NCBI GenBank assembly: GCA_030323885.1
Contig: CM059198.1
Span: 63,886,917 to 63,950,916, forward strand
Direction: 5' to 3'
Length of the DNA: 64,000 nt
DNA from: Branchipolynoe longqiensis
Taxonomy: Eukaryota > Annelida > Polychaeta > Phyllodocida > Polynoidae
The position numbers and the translations under genes are program-made. Positions 19,166 to 30,308 of this stretch are shown piece by piece (within the stretch, counting starts at the first letter, position 1; every line of letters begins with the position of its first letter). Below the pieces are notes generated by a model. That model was not told where the DNA came from. It saw nothing but the letters and a program-made list of their open reading frames with translations, and did not search any database.

Positions 19166-19496
19166 TAGTTCCTTTCCATATTCTGGCTATGCGTCATTTT
19201 TGACAAAGTTGTCTCAACAGCTGCCATAGCTTGTGGACGGGTGATGGTGAAATATTGTACTTAGAATGTCATCAGTGGACAATGGCCAGGTCTGGGCGCC
19301 AACAGAATGCAGCCATTCGCCGGATCACCCCTCAGTGTGGGTCATTGCTGTTGTTGTTATTTTTGTTGTTTTCCCTTTTCAGTAGACTCCCGGCAACAGA
19401 AGATTGAGGAGATTGGTTTGAACTGAAGACTTGTAATGGACTTTCTTTGCTTTTTTTTTCACCATTAAAATAGAACCTGTTTCAGCGGACATCTCA

Positions 19497-19846
19497 GACG
19501 AGACGGGATGGCCGAATGAGTTGAGCATCCCTCTCCTGTGTTGGTAGATCGTTGAATTCGAACACACAGGTTCGAATCCTGGTCGAATAAAAGCAATGAC
19601 TTAAATATATTTGATACTTGTCACTTCATAGACTGGCACTCGGCATTTTTAGGATAGAGCAAGGACTGGTTGGCTCAGTGTCAGGATAATTTGACTGAGT
19701 TAGATGTCAGCTCAGGGTGCTGGTGGCTTGGTCTCCCAGTGGGGCAGCACTATAAAGTCGCCATGAGTGCACACTGTCACAAGTTGGTACCTGTTCTGAT
19801 ATGACCTTAGATGTTGCTAGGACGTAAACCTCCAGCAAGGAGTCAA
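19497..19846 (+). mobile_element. SINE S1 (head B)
   Basis: Uses the alternative head: GACGGGATGGCCGAATGAGT then CTCCTGTGTTGGTAGATCG, with B box GTTCGAATCC. The body is the same as in head-A copies. Confidence 0.85.
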
Positions 19847-19917
19847 CCGAACAACTCTGTATCCAGGCCAATTTCGTGGGAAATAGGAACGTGTCCTGTC
19901 AAAGGAGCGATGTTCAA

Positions 19918-20212
19918 ATGTTTGTTTGGGTTTTACATCCTGGCAACATCTAAGGTCATATCAGGATGGGAGAGCAGGCCACCGGTTCCATGACCCGAAT
20001 TCCCACTCAGGCACATTATCCTGATACTGAGCTAGCCAGTCATTGCCCTATCCTAGTAATGCTGAGCGCAAGGCTGGGTAGCAACAAGCATAAATTTGGT
20101 AAGTAAGTGTTTTGACTCGGCCGATATTCAAACGCCTGATCTTTCGCACGCGAACTGATCTTTCGCACGCGAAGCCTGTGCTTTTATCGATTCGGCCACC
20201 AAGTTTGGTCTG
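19918..20212 (-). mobile_element. SINE S1 (head A), internally deleted
   Basis: Minus-strand copy lacking part of the central body. The head contains an 18-bp local duplication (GATCTTTCGCACGCGAA twice). Confidence 0.8.
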
Positions 20213-20512
20213 ATGATCGAATAAGACAAGTAACAGTTTGCGCGTCAAACAATTGCCAACAGATGGCATGGATCCATCGATCAGCTGCTGAAGACAGGTA
20301 CTCCGTAGTGCGCGCTGCTTGTCATGAGAGGATTGATGATGTATAGGTGTATGCGTGTCAGTGGTTCACTACCATTTGTTTCACAATGGTGTAGGGGAAT
20401 AAATAATATTGCCACCCCGAACATTCTTGTCCCCTCCAGAGTTATTTATACATGACTAAAACTGTCAAGGGCAGATGAGATTATGTTGGTATAACGATGC
20501 CCCGCCCCTAAG

Positions 20513-20845
20513 GTTTGTTTCTTTTTGTTTGTTCGTTGTTTTACGTCCTAGCAACATCTAAGGTCATATCAGGACGGGTACTGTCTTGTGACAGTGTGCA
20601 CTCATGGCGACTTTATAGTGCTGCCCCACTGGGAAACCAGGCCACCAGCTCCATGACCCGATGTCCCACTCAATCACATTATCCTGACACGAAGCCAACC
20701 AGTCCTTGCCCTGTCCTAATAATACTGAGCGCCAGGCTAGGAAGTGGCAAGACAAATTGTTAAGTCATTGGTTTGACTCGACCAGGATTCGAAGCCACAA
20801 CAAACAAACTCATGGGTTGGGATCTCCCGATCTCCCAAAACAGGG
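20513..20845 (-). mobile_element. SINE S1, head degraded
   Basis: Begins with the (A/C-rich tail complement) GTTTGTTCGTTGTTTTACGT. The full body is present, but the head is rearranged after the ACTCGACCAGGATTCGAAGC block. Confidence 0.75.
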
Positions 20846-21188
20846 GGCGGCGATTTGTTTAGTTTACATTCGTCGATTCGACAATATTAATATCGCCGCC
20901 GATTTAGCGGCGGCGTTAATATTGCTTCCATTTTAGGGTTAATTTGATGAAATTTCACTTATTGTGTATGTAATTCTGTTAAATATGATAGCATTGAATA
21001 GATTTGGGCCTAATCGGTCCCTAACACCGACTGTAAACTTGATATGGCTTGGGGTTAGCGTAGATGACGTTAAACTTGCGGTGTTTCCCTAAACCGTCAA
21101 CATACATACTGACTTTTCTACGCTAACCAGGAGATCATCGCTAACCACGGGTTTGGAGCGCTAACCCGGCTTCATACATTTGGCCCCT
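20846..21188 (+). repeat. Fold-back family unit F1
   Basis: Starts with GGCGGCGATTTGTTTAGTTT and ends CTTCATACATTTGGCCCC. Same unit as the two arms of the next element, more diverged. Confidence 0.7.
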
Positions 21189-21932
21189 GGGCCCATATGT
21201 ATGAGCCAATTTTTAACCGGACCAGGGTTAAAGGAGGGTGCTGGGTTAGCTAACCGCAGAGTTCCAAATGTGTCACGGGGGATGTATGTGACCAAAACGT
21301 GCCCGAGTTAGCTAACGTTTCAGTTATTTATAGATTTGGGAAATCCCTCTGCGTTTGTAGCCATATATTAGGCTCAAATATATTAAATGCTATCATATTT
21401 AACAGAATTACATACGCAATAAGTGAAATTTGATCAATTTAACCCTAAATTCGAACCCTCCTTAATGCTACCGCCGCATTGGCGGCGATATTAATAGTTA
21501 TATTTTCGAATTGACGAACGTAAAGTAAACAAATCCGAAATCGCCGCCGCCGCCAGTATGGAAAGGGAGGTCGATGCGGCGGCGGCGGCGATTTGTTTAC
21601 TTTACGTTCGTCGATTCGAAAATATAACTATTAATATCGCCGCCAATGCGGCGGTACCCTTAAGGAGGGTTTGAATTTAGGGTTAAATTGATCAAATTTC
21701 ACTTATTGCGTATCTAATTCTGTTAAATATGGTCGCATTGAATAGATTTGGGCCAAGTCGGTGCCTAACCCCACCTTTAACCCTCCTTTCGCATGGGGTT
21801 AGTGCAGGCGACTTTAAACTCCCCGAGTTAGTTTAACCCCGACACATACATACACACTTTTGGCCGCTAACCCGGGAAATCCGCACTACGCAGGGTTACG
21901 ACCGCTAACCCGGGCTCATACATATGGGCCCT
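21189..21932. mobile_element. Fold-back DNA element with ~360-bp arms
   Basis: 21189-21554 and 21576-21932 are inverted copies. The ends are GGGCCCATATGTATGAGCC and its reverse complement; the centre is a GCC/GGC-rich core around 20 unique bases. Non-coding. The end sequence suggests a cut-and-paste family (perhaps PIF/Harbinger-like), but target duplication is not clear. Confidence 0.7.
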
Positions 21933-22104
21933 AGTCTCCCACCACAAGGAATACCTGGCGTGTATTGTATAACACACAAAGCTTCTTACTGTCCCCGATA
22001 TGAGTTCTTTGTTAGTTGTGATGCCGATTATACACCTTTTGTTTACAATGAGGAAGAGGCAGGGATGAAAGATCTCCGCCATTTCGCAGATGTCAAGGAT
22101 TTTT

Positions 22105-22315
22105 CCTGTAGCTATAAGTGTATACTAATACGTTGTTCAAATGTTGCAGCACTATAAATGTATACTAATACGTTGTTTTATGCTGCAGCACCATCAACGT
22201 ACACTAATATGTGGTGTAGACTCCACAGCACTATCAGCGTATACTGCTAATAAATGCTTCAAACGCTGCAGCACTATCAGCGTATACTACTAGTACTAAT
22301 GCGCTTCAAATGTAT
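22105..22315 (+). repeat. ~50-bp tandem repeat, about 4 units
   Basis: Units contain GCAGCACTATCA and GTATACTAATACGTTG. Diverged. Confidence 0.7.
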
Positions 22316-22454
22316 ATGTATGAAACCCTACATCGGGGAATTTTCCGCGATTCCCTGACAAAGCTAACCCTATGGGAGAATATCAGTATTTCCGCTTTTT
22401 TTTTCCAGGAGACCACTTTCATTTCCGAGGAGATCTCACTTTACAATTTTCCTA

Positions 22455-22788
22455 TACCGGACACTGTGGCCTAATCGGCAGAGCGCAGGCCTCACGTGCT
22501 GAAGGTCGGGAGTTCAATTCCCAGTCGAGTCAAACCACTGACTTGTAAAATTGATACTTGTCGCTTCCTGGCCAGGCGCTCAGCATTATTAGGATAGGGC
22601 AAGGACTGATTGGCTCGGTGTCAGGGTAATGGGACTGAGTGGGATATCGGGTCATGGTGCTGGTGGCCTGGTCTCCCAGTGGGGCAGCACTAAAAGGTCG
22701 CCATAAGTGCACACTGTCACAAGTCGGTACCTGTCCTGATATGACCTTTAGATGTTGTCAGGATATAAAACTCAAACAACCAACCAAC
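22455..22788 (+). mobile_element. SINE S1 (head A)
   Basis: Complete: A box TGGCCTAATCGG, B box GTTCAATTCC, tail CAAACAACCAACCAAC. Confidence 0.85.
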
Positions 22789-23267
22789 AATCCATGCAAT
22801 GCTTTCGTTATATAAACAGAAAAACAGTGCAAAGTTGTGCCGGAGAGCACTTGAGTCTAATAAACAAACGGGGGTTGGGTTTTTATTCTGGAGGGAGCAG
22901 TATAATACTGGCATATTATTGCCCCCGGGGGAAACTTTGGTCCAGTCTGTTATTGCCAGGGGGCAGGTTCGTTGCGATATGTTTTTGCTAGTGGCCAGGA
23001 ATCAGAGTGGGCAGCTTTATAGCACTGCGCTAATGGATTCTTTTTGTGTGTTCCTCTTGGAGTTCTACTTGAAGTGAGTTGTACTTGAAGTTACACCAAC
23101 ATGTTCGAGGGCAATTTATATATTCAAATCTATTGTATACAATGTGGTGTTTTATTTTGTAAATGTGTTTATTCACCTGAATATATAATTTGTAAGCACT
23201 GGGCCACTGGCCTTGCAGCTGTTGAACAATCGTGGTTGGTTACAAATATCTACACAAAACCGTTCTA
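22789..23267. other. Unassigned non-coding stretch
   Basis: Short frames only; no recognised family. Confidence 0.4.
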
Positions 23268-23439
23268 CAGTAAAACCTCCCTAATTGACCACCTCCACAG
23301 ATCGACCACTCCCCTATCTTGATATTTTCTTGTGTGGGTTCCAAGAATACCATTGTAACCATATTCTAACTCGACCACCTCCCTAAAAGGACCGCTTAAA
23401 GTCGGTCCGAACGTCGGTCGACTTAGCGAGGTTTTACTG
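23268..23439. mobile_element. pogo/Tigger-like MITE (172 bp)
   Basis: Starts CAGTAAAACCTCCCTAA and ends in GAGGTTTTACTG, with TA on both sides. The TA target and CAGT ends fit the Tc1/mariner-pogo group. A relative is at 37937-38114. Confidence 0.75.
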
Positions 23440-23454
23440 TATTTCTTATGGTAG

Positions 23455-23630
23455 TAGTCTGCATTGACCTCTCATCCAAGTAACCATATATACAGGTAGG
23501 CGTGGGTAGTGTGGTGATATCAGGGAACCTAGGTGGTGTAATGGTTAGCACACTGGCCCGGAATGCAAAGAGATGTGGGTCCGAGTCCTACTCTAGGCGC
23601 AATATTTCCCATTTTCATCACCCCTACAAC
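23455..23630 (+). mobile_element. SINE S3 / tRNA-like element, single copy
   Basis: The tRNA-like core at 23527-23599 has A box TGGTGTAATGG, B box degraded to GTCCGAGTCC, and a leader GTCTGCATTGACCTCTCATC also found in the array at 42836. The anticodon stem does not pair properly, so it is not a functional tRNA. Confidence 0.75.
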
Positions 23631-23734
23631 ATTATGTATAACTATTTAACCATCTCTGGATGCAAATTAAATGATATATTTATCATTAAATGATATTTTT
23701 ATTATTAAATTCGCCCGGCTTCGCCAAAACTATG

Positions 23735-23965
23735 AACCAGTGGTCCACAACTGGTTCATCAAAGGCTGTGGTATGTGCTGTCCTGTCTGTTGGAAAGTGC
23801 ATATAAAAGACCCCTTGCTGCTTATCGGAAAGAGTAGCCTATGTGGTGGCAGCAGGTTTTCTCCAAAGAAATATGTCAGAATTACCATATGTTTGACCCG
23901 TCCGATAGCCGATGATGAAAATCAATGGTCTCCAGAGGCGTCGTTAAATAAAAGAAACTTTCCAA
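23735..23965 (-). repeat. Mollusc-type dispersed repeat
   Basis: In reverse complement it begins AAAGTTTCTTTTATTTAACG, followed by the TCATCGGCTATCGG block, and later GGGGTCTTTTATATGCACTT and ACAGCACATACCACAGCC. This order matches a repeat I recall from many gastropod and bivalve genomes. Confidence 0.65.
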
Positions 23966-24070
23966 AACGATGTACCTGTGAGAGAGTAGTAACCTGTGCT
24001 CGGTACTCTACCTATTCCTGCCACCCTGTGTGGGGCAAGCAGTTTTATAGGATAGCGGCGATCAAGTAAC

Positions 24071-24396
24071 CAACCGGGCACGGTGGCCGAATCGGTAGAG
24101 CATGTGGCTTGCGTGCGGAAGGTCAGGACTTCAGTTCCTGGGCGAGTCAAGCCAATGAGTTATAAAATTGATACTTGTCGGTTCCTAGCCAGGCGCTCGG
24201 CATTAATAGGATAGGGCAAGGACTGGTTAACTCAGTGGAAGGATAACGTGACTGATTGGGATATCGGGTCACGGTGCTGGAAGCCTGGTCTGCCAGTGGG
24301 GCAGCACTACAAGTTGCTATGAGTGCACACTGTCACAAGTTGGTACCCATCCTGATATAACCTTAGATGTTGCAAGGACATAAAACTCCAAGAACC
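24071..24396 (+). mobile_element. SINE S1 (head A)
   Basis: Complete copy; A box TGGCCGAATCGG, B box GTTCCTGGG (weak), tail CTCCAAGAACCAAACC. Confidence 0.85.
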
Positions 24397-24753
24397 AAAC
24401 CAATCAGGTCAGAAAGATAGTCTCAAATCGAGATATGGGTTTGGTTTGAACATTTGATAATTTCTTCAGAGTATGTAGCTTTATCTTGCTATTAATTATT
24501 ATTATTCCAACAAGTATAGTCTGGGATCCACAACCAGAAAAATAATTTTGATGTGACACCCCTGCTATAAAATTGTTGGCAATTGTATTATGTCTATAGG
24601 GGTCTTGGACATCTGAAAAGTGAATTTGGACACTTTGAATGTATTGCGCAAATTCGGTAGACACCGTTTTTTGACGATAGGGTGTGACAACACCAGCCGC
24701 CTAATTCCGGGGTAGGGGAAACTAAATCTAGTATATCATCACAACGCAAGAGT

Positions 24754-25122
24754 CTACTGCAACAAATTACCACTCATTCTTTTGGTATGGATGTAGGCTA
24801 AAACAATAAGCAGAGTACCTTCTCTTTCTTCCCGTTCAGTAACCTCATTAGCTATGGTTGTCAGGTAACGTTGGGCACTGGCATAGCTAATGCTATTACC
24901 AAATCGGTTTAACATTGTTACAATATTTTTACTACGCGTTTCTTTGAGAATATGCAGAGCAACTCCTACGTGTTTAGGTATAACCTGTGTACCAAGATAC
25001 CCAATAATGTCCTGGGCTAGGTTCAACACATTCTCTTTGTCATTTTCCGGAAGATGAACTTTTCCATCATCGCCGAGGCTATCATCATTGTCAGTAATTA
25101 GCCATGCTATTAGATTGTACAT
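24754..25122 (-). pseudogene. Coding relic in long-TIR transposon, unknown function
   Basis: A 122-codon open frame starts in the element interior and ends inside the left inverted repeat. It contains PKHVGVALHILKETRSKNI and LNRFGNSISYASAQRYL. Motifs of this kind (K-H-x-x-L/V-A, then L-N-R-F/L-G-x-x-I-S-Y) occur, as I recall, in uncharacterised transposon-linked proteins of marine invertebrates. No transposase catalytic motif is visible. Most of the parent gene has been lost, which fits an internal deletion derivative. Confidence 0.5.
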
Positions 25123-25138
25123 TATTACTTTACATAAC

Positions 25139-25300
25139 GTCTAGGGCAACTCAAGAACGCACACCAACTTCAAAGAGGCCTAACACCAACATCCTGTCAA
25201 GCAGCCATGTGCCAGTGATGAATCTGCCCGATTCATCACTGGCTATTAGATTTTGCTGCTCGATTTTCGCATCTATGTGCATTCTTGAGTTGCCCTAGAC
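25139..25300. mobile_element. Nested 162-bp palindromic MITE
   Basis: Ends GTCTAGGGCAACTCAAGAA and its reverse complement. An internal perfect 12-bp stem (CCAGTGATGAAT with ATTCATCACTGG, 25210-25241) lies near the middle. It sits just upstream of the start of the coding relic of the host transposon. Confidence 0.75.
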
Positions 25301-26449
25301 ATAAGAGGCACTGAACGCACATGTATACATGTGCATTCTGCATGGTATATTTTTCCATGTGTTGATGGGTGTCATGGCCTATTCAATGCTGTGGGTTGTA
25401 TTCAGGCACTTATTGGTAGCTAGAACTAGAACTAAAATGTTATTACTAGTACTTACCAATTTAAAAACTGTGGCACTGGCTATATATCATTCTTGAAAAT
25501 TATTTCTTTTTAGGAGAATTTACAAACCCCTTTTAGACCTGTCCTAGTATGCTATATTAGTTAATGGCTGAAATAAATGGATTATTACGCACATTTTATT
25601 TGACTTAAATGGATCCATCAAAAACTAATGTTTTTAGATATTTTTCCAAAACATAACTTAGAAATATGTCTACAGGATGCCATTTATTCTATATGAGCCT
25701 TGACACCCCTTTCCTAAAAACATCACAGGGATCTAAGGAGTTGATTGAAACAGTATTTTAGTGAAAAAACTTATCATACGGTATATTAATAGGCACTTCT
25801 TTGATGAAAGTCCAGGATTTCTGGCATACCACAACCTTCATGACCTTTTGACCTCTAGTGACCTTGAGGTTCATCCAATCAGAATCTTCTCTGCTTACTG
25901 TTTTAGCCTACATCCATACCAAAAGAATGAGTGGTAATTCATTGCTGTAGATTCTTGCGTTGTGATGATATACTAGATTTAGTTTCCCCTACCCCGGAAT
26001 TAGGCGGCTGGTGTCGTCACAGCCTATCATAAAAAAACGGTGTCTACCGAATTTGCGCAATACATTTAAAGTGTCCAAATTCACTTTTCAGATGTCCAAG
26101 ACCCCTATAGACATAATCCAAGTGTCAACAATTTTATAGCAGGGGTGTCACATCAAAACCCTTATTTTGCACATTTTCTGGTTGTGGATCCCAGAGTAGT
26201 ATGGAGAGAGAAGCCAGAGGAAAGAGCACTGCTTGCTGTCAGATGTGCCACTTTTGTGTGACAGCAGATGGTGATACTCGGTGAATTATTTGTCTTGCTG
26301 TCCCTGAGAGCAGCTAACTGGCTTCTGGGCGGTGTACATTACAACGAGCTGTCTGAGTCTTTGACGTCAAAGACCCCCAAAGGGACGCGATGTCCTCGGT
26401 CTCACCAAAGCAAGCTTCATTCGTCTGAGCAATGTGTTCAATAGTGGCT

Positions 26450-27175
26450 TCATTATTGCCTGTTACTGCCTTTGTTACTGCCATTGTTACTGCCTTCGCT
26501 TTTGCCTTTGTTACTTACTACCTTTGTTACTGCTTCTGCCAGTGCCTTTGTTACTGCCTCTATTACTGCTATTGTTACTGCCTTTTTACTACCTGTGGTA
26601 ATGACTGTGTTACTGCCTTTCTTATTGTCTCTGTAACTGCCTCTGTTACTGCCTCTGCTCCTGTCTCGCGTTATTGGCTCTGTTACTGGTTCTGTTACTG
26701 CCTTTGTTACTACATTTCTTATGGCCTTTGTTACTGCCTTTGTTACTGCCTTTGCTTTTTCCTCTGTTACTGCATCTGTTATTTCCTCCGTTACTGCCTC
26801 TGGTACTGCCTATGGTACTGCCTCTGTTACTGCTATGTTATTGCCTCTGCTACTGCTTTTGTTTGCTGCCTCTCTTACTGCCTCCGTTACTGGCTATGTT
26901 ACTGCCTTTGTTACTGCCTCTGCTACTTCCTCTGTTATTGCCTATGTTACTGCCTCTGTTACTGGCTATGTTACTGTCTTTGTTACTGCCTCTGTTACTG
27001 CACCTGTGACTGTCTTTGTTACTGCTTCTGTTACTCCCTCTGTTATGGGCTATGATACTGCCTCTGTTACTGCCTCTGTGACTGCCTCTGCTAATGCCTC
27101 TGTTACTGCCTCTGTTACTGTCTTCGTTACTGCCTTTGTTATTGCCTCTGGTACTGCCTTTGTCTCTGCCTCTTT
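26450..27175 (+). repeat. 12-bp minisatellite (TGTTACTGCCTC)n
   Basis: About 60 imperfect units. Since 12 is divisible by 3, frames stay open on both strands (+ 26432-27194, - 26850-27235), giving false repeat proteins. Confidence 0.9.
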
Positions 27176-27638
27176 TTCTGCTAAAATCATATAAAATGGA
27201 ATCAACAGAATCCACATAGCCACTGTGGCAGCCATTTTGGTGGACCGACAGGAAGTGAGCTGGGGCTCATGGGTACTAATCCAATCTAGGTCAGGGAGTG
27301 CTCCATGATGCTAGTATATCTGCAGCATCCAGAAAATACTGCAGAGTGGAGGAGTCTTGAGATATGCACCACTCCGCAGATTATTACATGTTATAATGGT
27401 GTGTATATATGTTCTATATAAGTTATTATGTGGATATAAATAACACATAATGTTTCTCTCTAACCATCTTCACCTCCATGATATTCACTGCAGAGAGGGC
27501 ATTCTCTCCCTCCCTTCTCCTCCACGACATGCGCCAACGGTCATTCTGCTTGGTAGGGCATATCTTCTCCTGCCAGAGAATAAACTCAATCCAAACCAAG
27601 TTCTAGTCTTTCTTCTCATTTCGCGAACAAACTATTTA
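27176..27638. other. Unassigned non-coding stretch
   Basis: Contains TTATTACATGTTATAATGGT (27382-), a short motif also seen near 1470 and 59603. No gene recognised. Confidence 0.4.
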
Positions 27639-27957
27639 CAGTATAACCCCGTTAAACCAAACTCGGCTAAATCAAATGATCGGTTAATCCAAACTTTTTT
27701 CGGCGGCCTGCCAAAATACTACCATTTATCATATAAAAAAGTTAGTTAAACCAAAGTCGGTGAATCCCAACAAAATTGTCGAGCCCAGTCCACTTCCGGT
27801 ATGGGTAAACCAAACTTTCATGTGGTTATAAAGGTCATCTGAGACTCCTCCAACTTTTTTTTATATGATAAATGGTTGTATTTTGCGGGCCGCCGAAAAG
27901 AGTTTGGATTAACTGATCGTTTGGTTTAACCGAGCTTGGTTTAACGGGGTTGTACTG
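27639..27957. mobile_element. pogo/Tigger-like MITE (319 bp)
   Basis: CAGTATAACCCCGTTAAACC at the left and its reverse complement at the right, with TA on both sides. The internal halves are also inverted, so the whole element folds. A partial relative ends at about 28115. Confidence 0.8.
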
Positions 27958-28034
27958 TATATACATAAAAAGCAATAATCAAATACATTGTATATTACTT
28001 GTGCAATACATGCTTACTCAAAGTCAAAGCCAAA

Positions 28035-28117
28035 GCTCGGCTAAACCAACAATTGGTTAATCCAAACAAATTCCTAGGGTCCCTTCAAGTTTGGTTTAAC
28101 AGGGGTATACTGTATTA
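28035..28117. mobile_element. Partial pogo-like MITE
   Basis: CTCGGCTAAACCAACAATTG and GTTTAACAGGGGTATACTG resemble the right half of the 27639 element. Confidence 0.6.
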
Positions 28118-28507
28118 TATATGTATTTAATACAGATCCCAAATACTCTGCAGACAATGGAGCTTACTTTGCATCCATCTGCCATAACTCAACCTATTAG
28201 AGATAATGATTGCTCCCTAGGTTATGCACAAATTGGAAGCGAGCCAGATAACCATGAGCTTCAAACATGGCAGATTTATGACAGGTTCTATCGAGTCAGG
28301 CTGATTTAGTGCCGTCATGCCTTGATGTAATATGATGTAGACAGTCTGGAGAGTGTTATTTGCAAGAAAACGGTTACATTCCAGGTTGTACACGCGTTAC
28401 TTTGACGAAAACAAGGTACGAATGTAAAATTAAAGCCATTTCCAGTCAAGCATTATTTTCACTAATCTTTTTAATAGGGTTGTCGTTCACTTCTTTGATG
28501 AACTAGG
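28118..28507. other. Unassigned non-coding stretch
   Basis: No feature recognised. Confidence 0.4.
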
Positions 28508-28558
28508 CCAGACGGGACGGTCATAAGTCTTGGGCATTGGTCTCCCGTTTTTGTAAAT
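28508..28558 (+). mobile_element. SINE S1 head B fragment
   Basis: CCAGACGGGACGGTCATAAG to GTCTCCCGTTTTTGTAAATC resembles a head-B start, cut where the next repeat begins. Confidence 0.55.
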
Positions 28559-28643
28559 CTATTTTTCTTTAAAGGTTAAGTATTTATTCATCAGCATATT
28601 CAAATTTGTGTTCGGCGCAGAGGCACTGGTCATTCCGTCAATT
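28555..28643 (+). repeat. Inverted repeat arm (pairs with 29872-29958)
   Basis: CTTTAAAGGTTAAGTATTTA, AAATTTGTGTTCGGCGCAGA and GCACTGGTCATTCCGTCAAT recur in reverse complement 1.3 kb away. Confidence 0.7.
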
Positions 28644-28667
28644 GTCATACGTGTTGGTGCGACCAGA

Positions 28668-28940
28668 TAGGATTGTCGAATGAGTTGAGCGTCCGATCTA
28701 CAAAAATGGAATATTTTACAATGGGATTCCAACCCATGAGTTTGAACACTGGTTTATTCAAACCAATATCTTACAAATGTATACTTATCGCTACTCTGCA
28801 TTATTAGGATAGGGCAAGGACTGGCTGGCTCAGTGTCAGGATAATGTGACTGAGTGGGATATCAGCTCATGGTGCTGGTGGCCTGGTCTCGCAGTAGAGC
28901 AGCACTATAAAGTCGTCATGAGTGCACACTCTCATAAGTC
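28668..28940 (+). mobile_element. SINE S1 (head B)
   Basis: Head with TGTCGAATGAGTTGAGCG, degraded B box, body present, 3' end missing. Confidence 0.75.
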
Positions 28941-28981
28941 CCCCTGCTTCCATGCGTAGTTTAAATATCTGCAACAGGTAT

Positions 28982-29315
28982 GGTTGGTTTTTGGAGTTTT
29001 ATGTCCTGGCAACATATCAGGTCATATCAGGACAGGTACTGACTTGTGATAATGCACACTCAGGATAACTTTATATTGCTGCTCCACTGGGAGACCAGGC
29101 CACCTGAAGCATGACTGGATATCCCACTCAGTCGCATTATCCTGACGCTGAGCCAACCAGTCCTTGCCCTATCATAATAATCCTGAGTGCCTGGCTTGAA
29201 AGTGATCAATATAAATTTTTAAGTCATTGCTTTGATTCGAGCAGGGTTCGAATCCCATAATATACCAAAGCGGGAGACGGACGACGCTCAACTCATTCGG
29301 CCATCCTGTCTGGTC
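28982..29315 (-). mobile_element. SINE S1 (head B)
   Basis: Complete minus copy ending in CATTCGGCCATCCTGTCTGG. Faces the previous copy; their flanks GTCATACGTGTTGGTG (28646) and CATCAACACGTATGAC (29316) are also inverted. Confidence 0.8.
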
Positions 29316-29596
29316 CCATCAACACGTATGACTACATCGCCATTCCAGCAGCGCGGTGCATTTTAAGATGTGTCAAAGCAAAACAAACCCATGAGAAGCA
29401 CATGGCACATGCTACTAGTACTACACTGGGTGCTTATTTTTTTCATGTTTTTGTTATATGCTATGGTTAATGACATATGTAAACTAGAAAATGAGTAGGG
29501 TTAATCAGATATTGGTTATATATTTCTTTGAAACAAGTTTTGTTGACACATTTGACAATTTAATATTTAGAAGAAGAATTACTTCTGTCTAATCAA

Positions 29597-29858
29597 TGGT
29601 GATGTAAACATCAGCCTGTAAAGTGACTGAAATTGTACGTTTCTTAGCTCAAAATGCTTAATTATGAAGAGGTGTCTCTTCAACATATTCATTATATTGT
29701 TCTATTGCATCCATCCATCCATGTTTCTGGCAAATTGTTATGTATTTCTATTAATTTTGAATAGATTCAAAGTTTTGTCCTACGCGTATTGGCAAACTCA
29801 ATGGCTGTACATCTTTGCTTTGCTGCCAGCACCGTTTTCAGCGCATACGCAGTCGGAA
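29597..29858 (-). repeat. Dispersed repeat D, minus copy
   Basis: Reverse complement of 30800-31013. Contains TTTCTATTAATTTTGAATAG and CATTTTGAGCTAAGAAAC blocks (in the D orientation). Further copies lie at 63725-63840 and 63945-64000. Confidence 0.7.
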
Positions 29859-29871
29859 CGATGATCTAGAC

Positions 29872-29958
29872 TATTGACAAAATGACCAGCACCTCTGTAC
29901 CGAACACAAATTTGAATATTGTGATGAATAAATAATTAACCTTTAAAGAAAAATAGAT
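29872..29958 (-). repeat. Inverted repeat arm (pairs with 28555-28643)
   Basis: See the left arm. An S1 pair and a D repeat lie between the two. Confidence 0.7.
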
Positions 29959-30308
29959 TGCTTCAAGATGTCCTAGTTGTCATGGTAATCGGGAAGTAGG
30001 TGTTAGACTGAGATAACGCAGAGCCGCACACCGGAAGTTTGATAAAATGGGCGATAAACGGGGCCCTTTCTATAGGGGGCTGTGTTAAGGGTGTTGAAGT
30101 GCAGTACCTCCGTCCCTAATTAATACACGCGTGTTTTAGGCGCCCCATAATCAATGAAAGTAATACTACGAAGCCAGCAGCATTTAAAAATAAATAAATG
30201 ATGCACTTAGTGCCTGGACGGTATTGACTAACTGGTTGCATGTACTTAAAGAAGAGAAGGGTGGCGATGAGGGTGGGTGGTGGCTGAAATCACTGCAGCC
30301 AAAGTCTA

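Larger units (their letters stand above)
24521..26194. mobile_element. DNA transposon with ~300-bp inverted repeats (~1.7 kb)
   Basis: Left arm 24521-24813 and right arm 25891-26194 are reverse complements with few differences; the ends are CTGGGATCCACAACCAGAAA. The interior of about 1.1 kb holds a coding relic on the minus strand and a nested 162-bp hairpin element. The flanks (AGTATAGT left, AGTAGTAT right) suggest but do not prove a short target duplication. The superfamily is not assigned. Confidence 0.8.

Noticed and set aside
20930..21680. Telomere-like TTAGGGTTA motifs
   Set aside because: Single occurrences inside each fold-back unit, not tandem.
26432..27055. 207-codon Cys/Tyr/Leu-rich open frame
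   Set aside because: A product of the 12-bp minisatellite, open in several frames on both strands.
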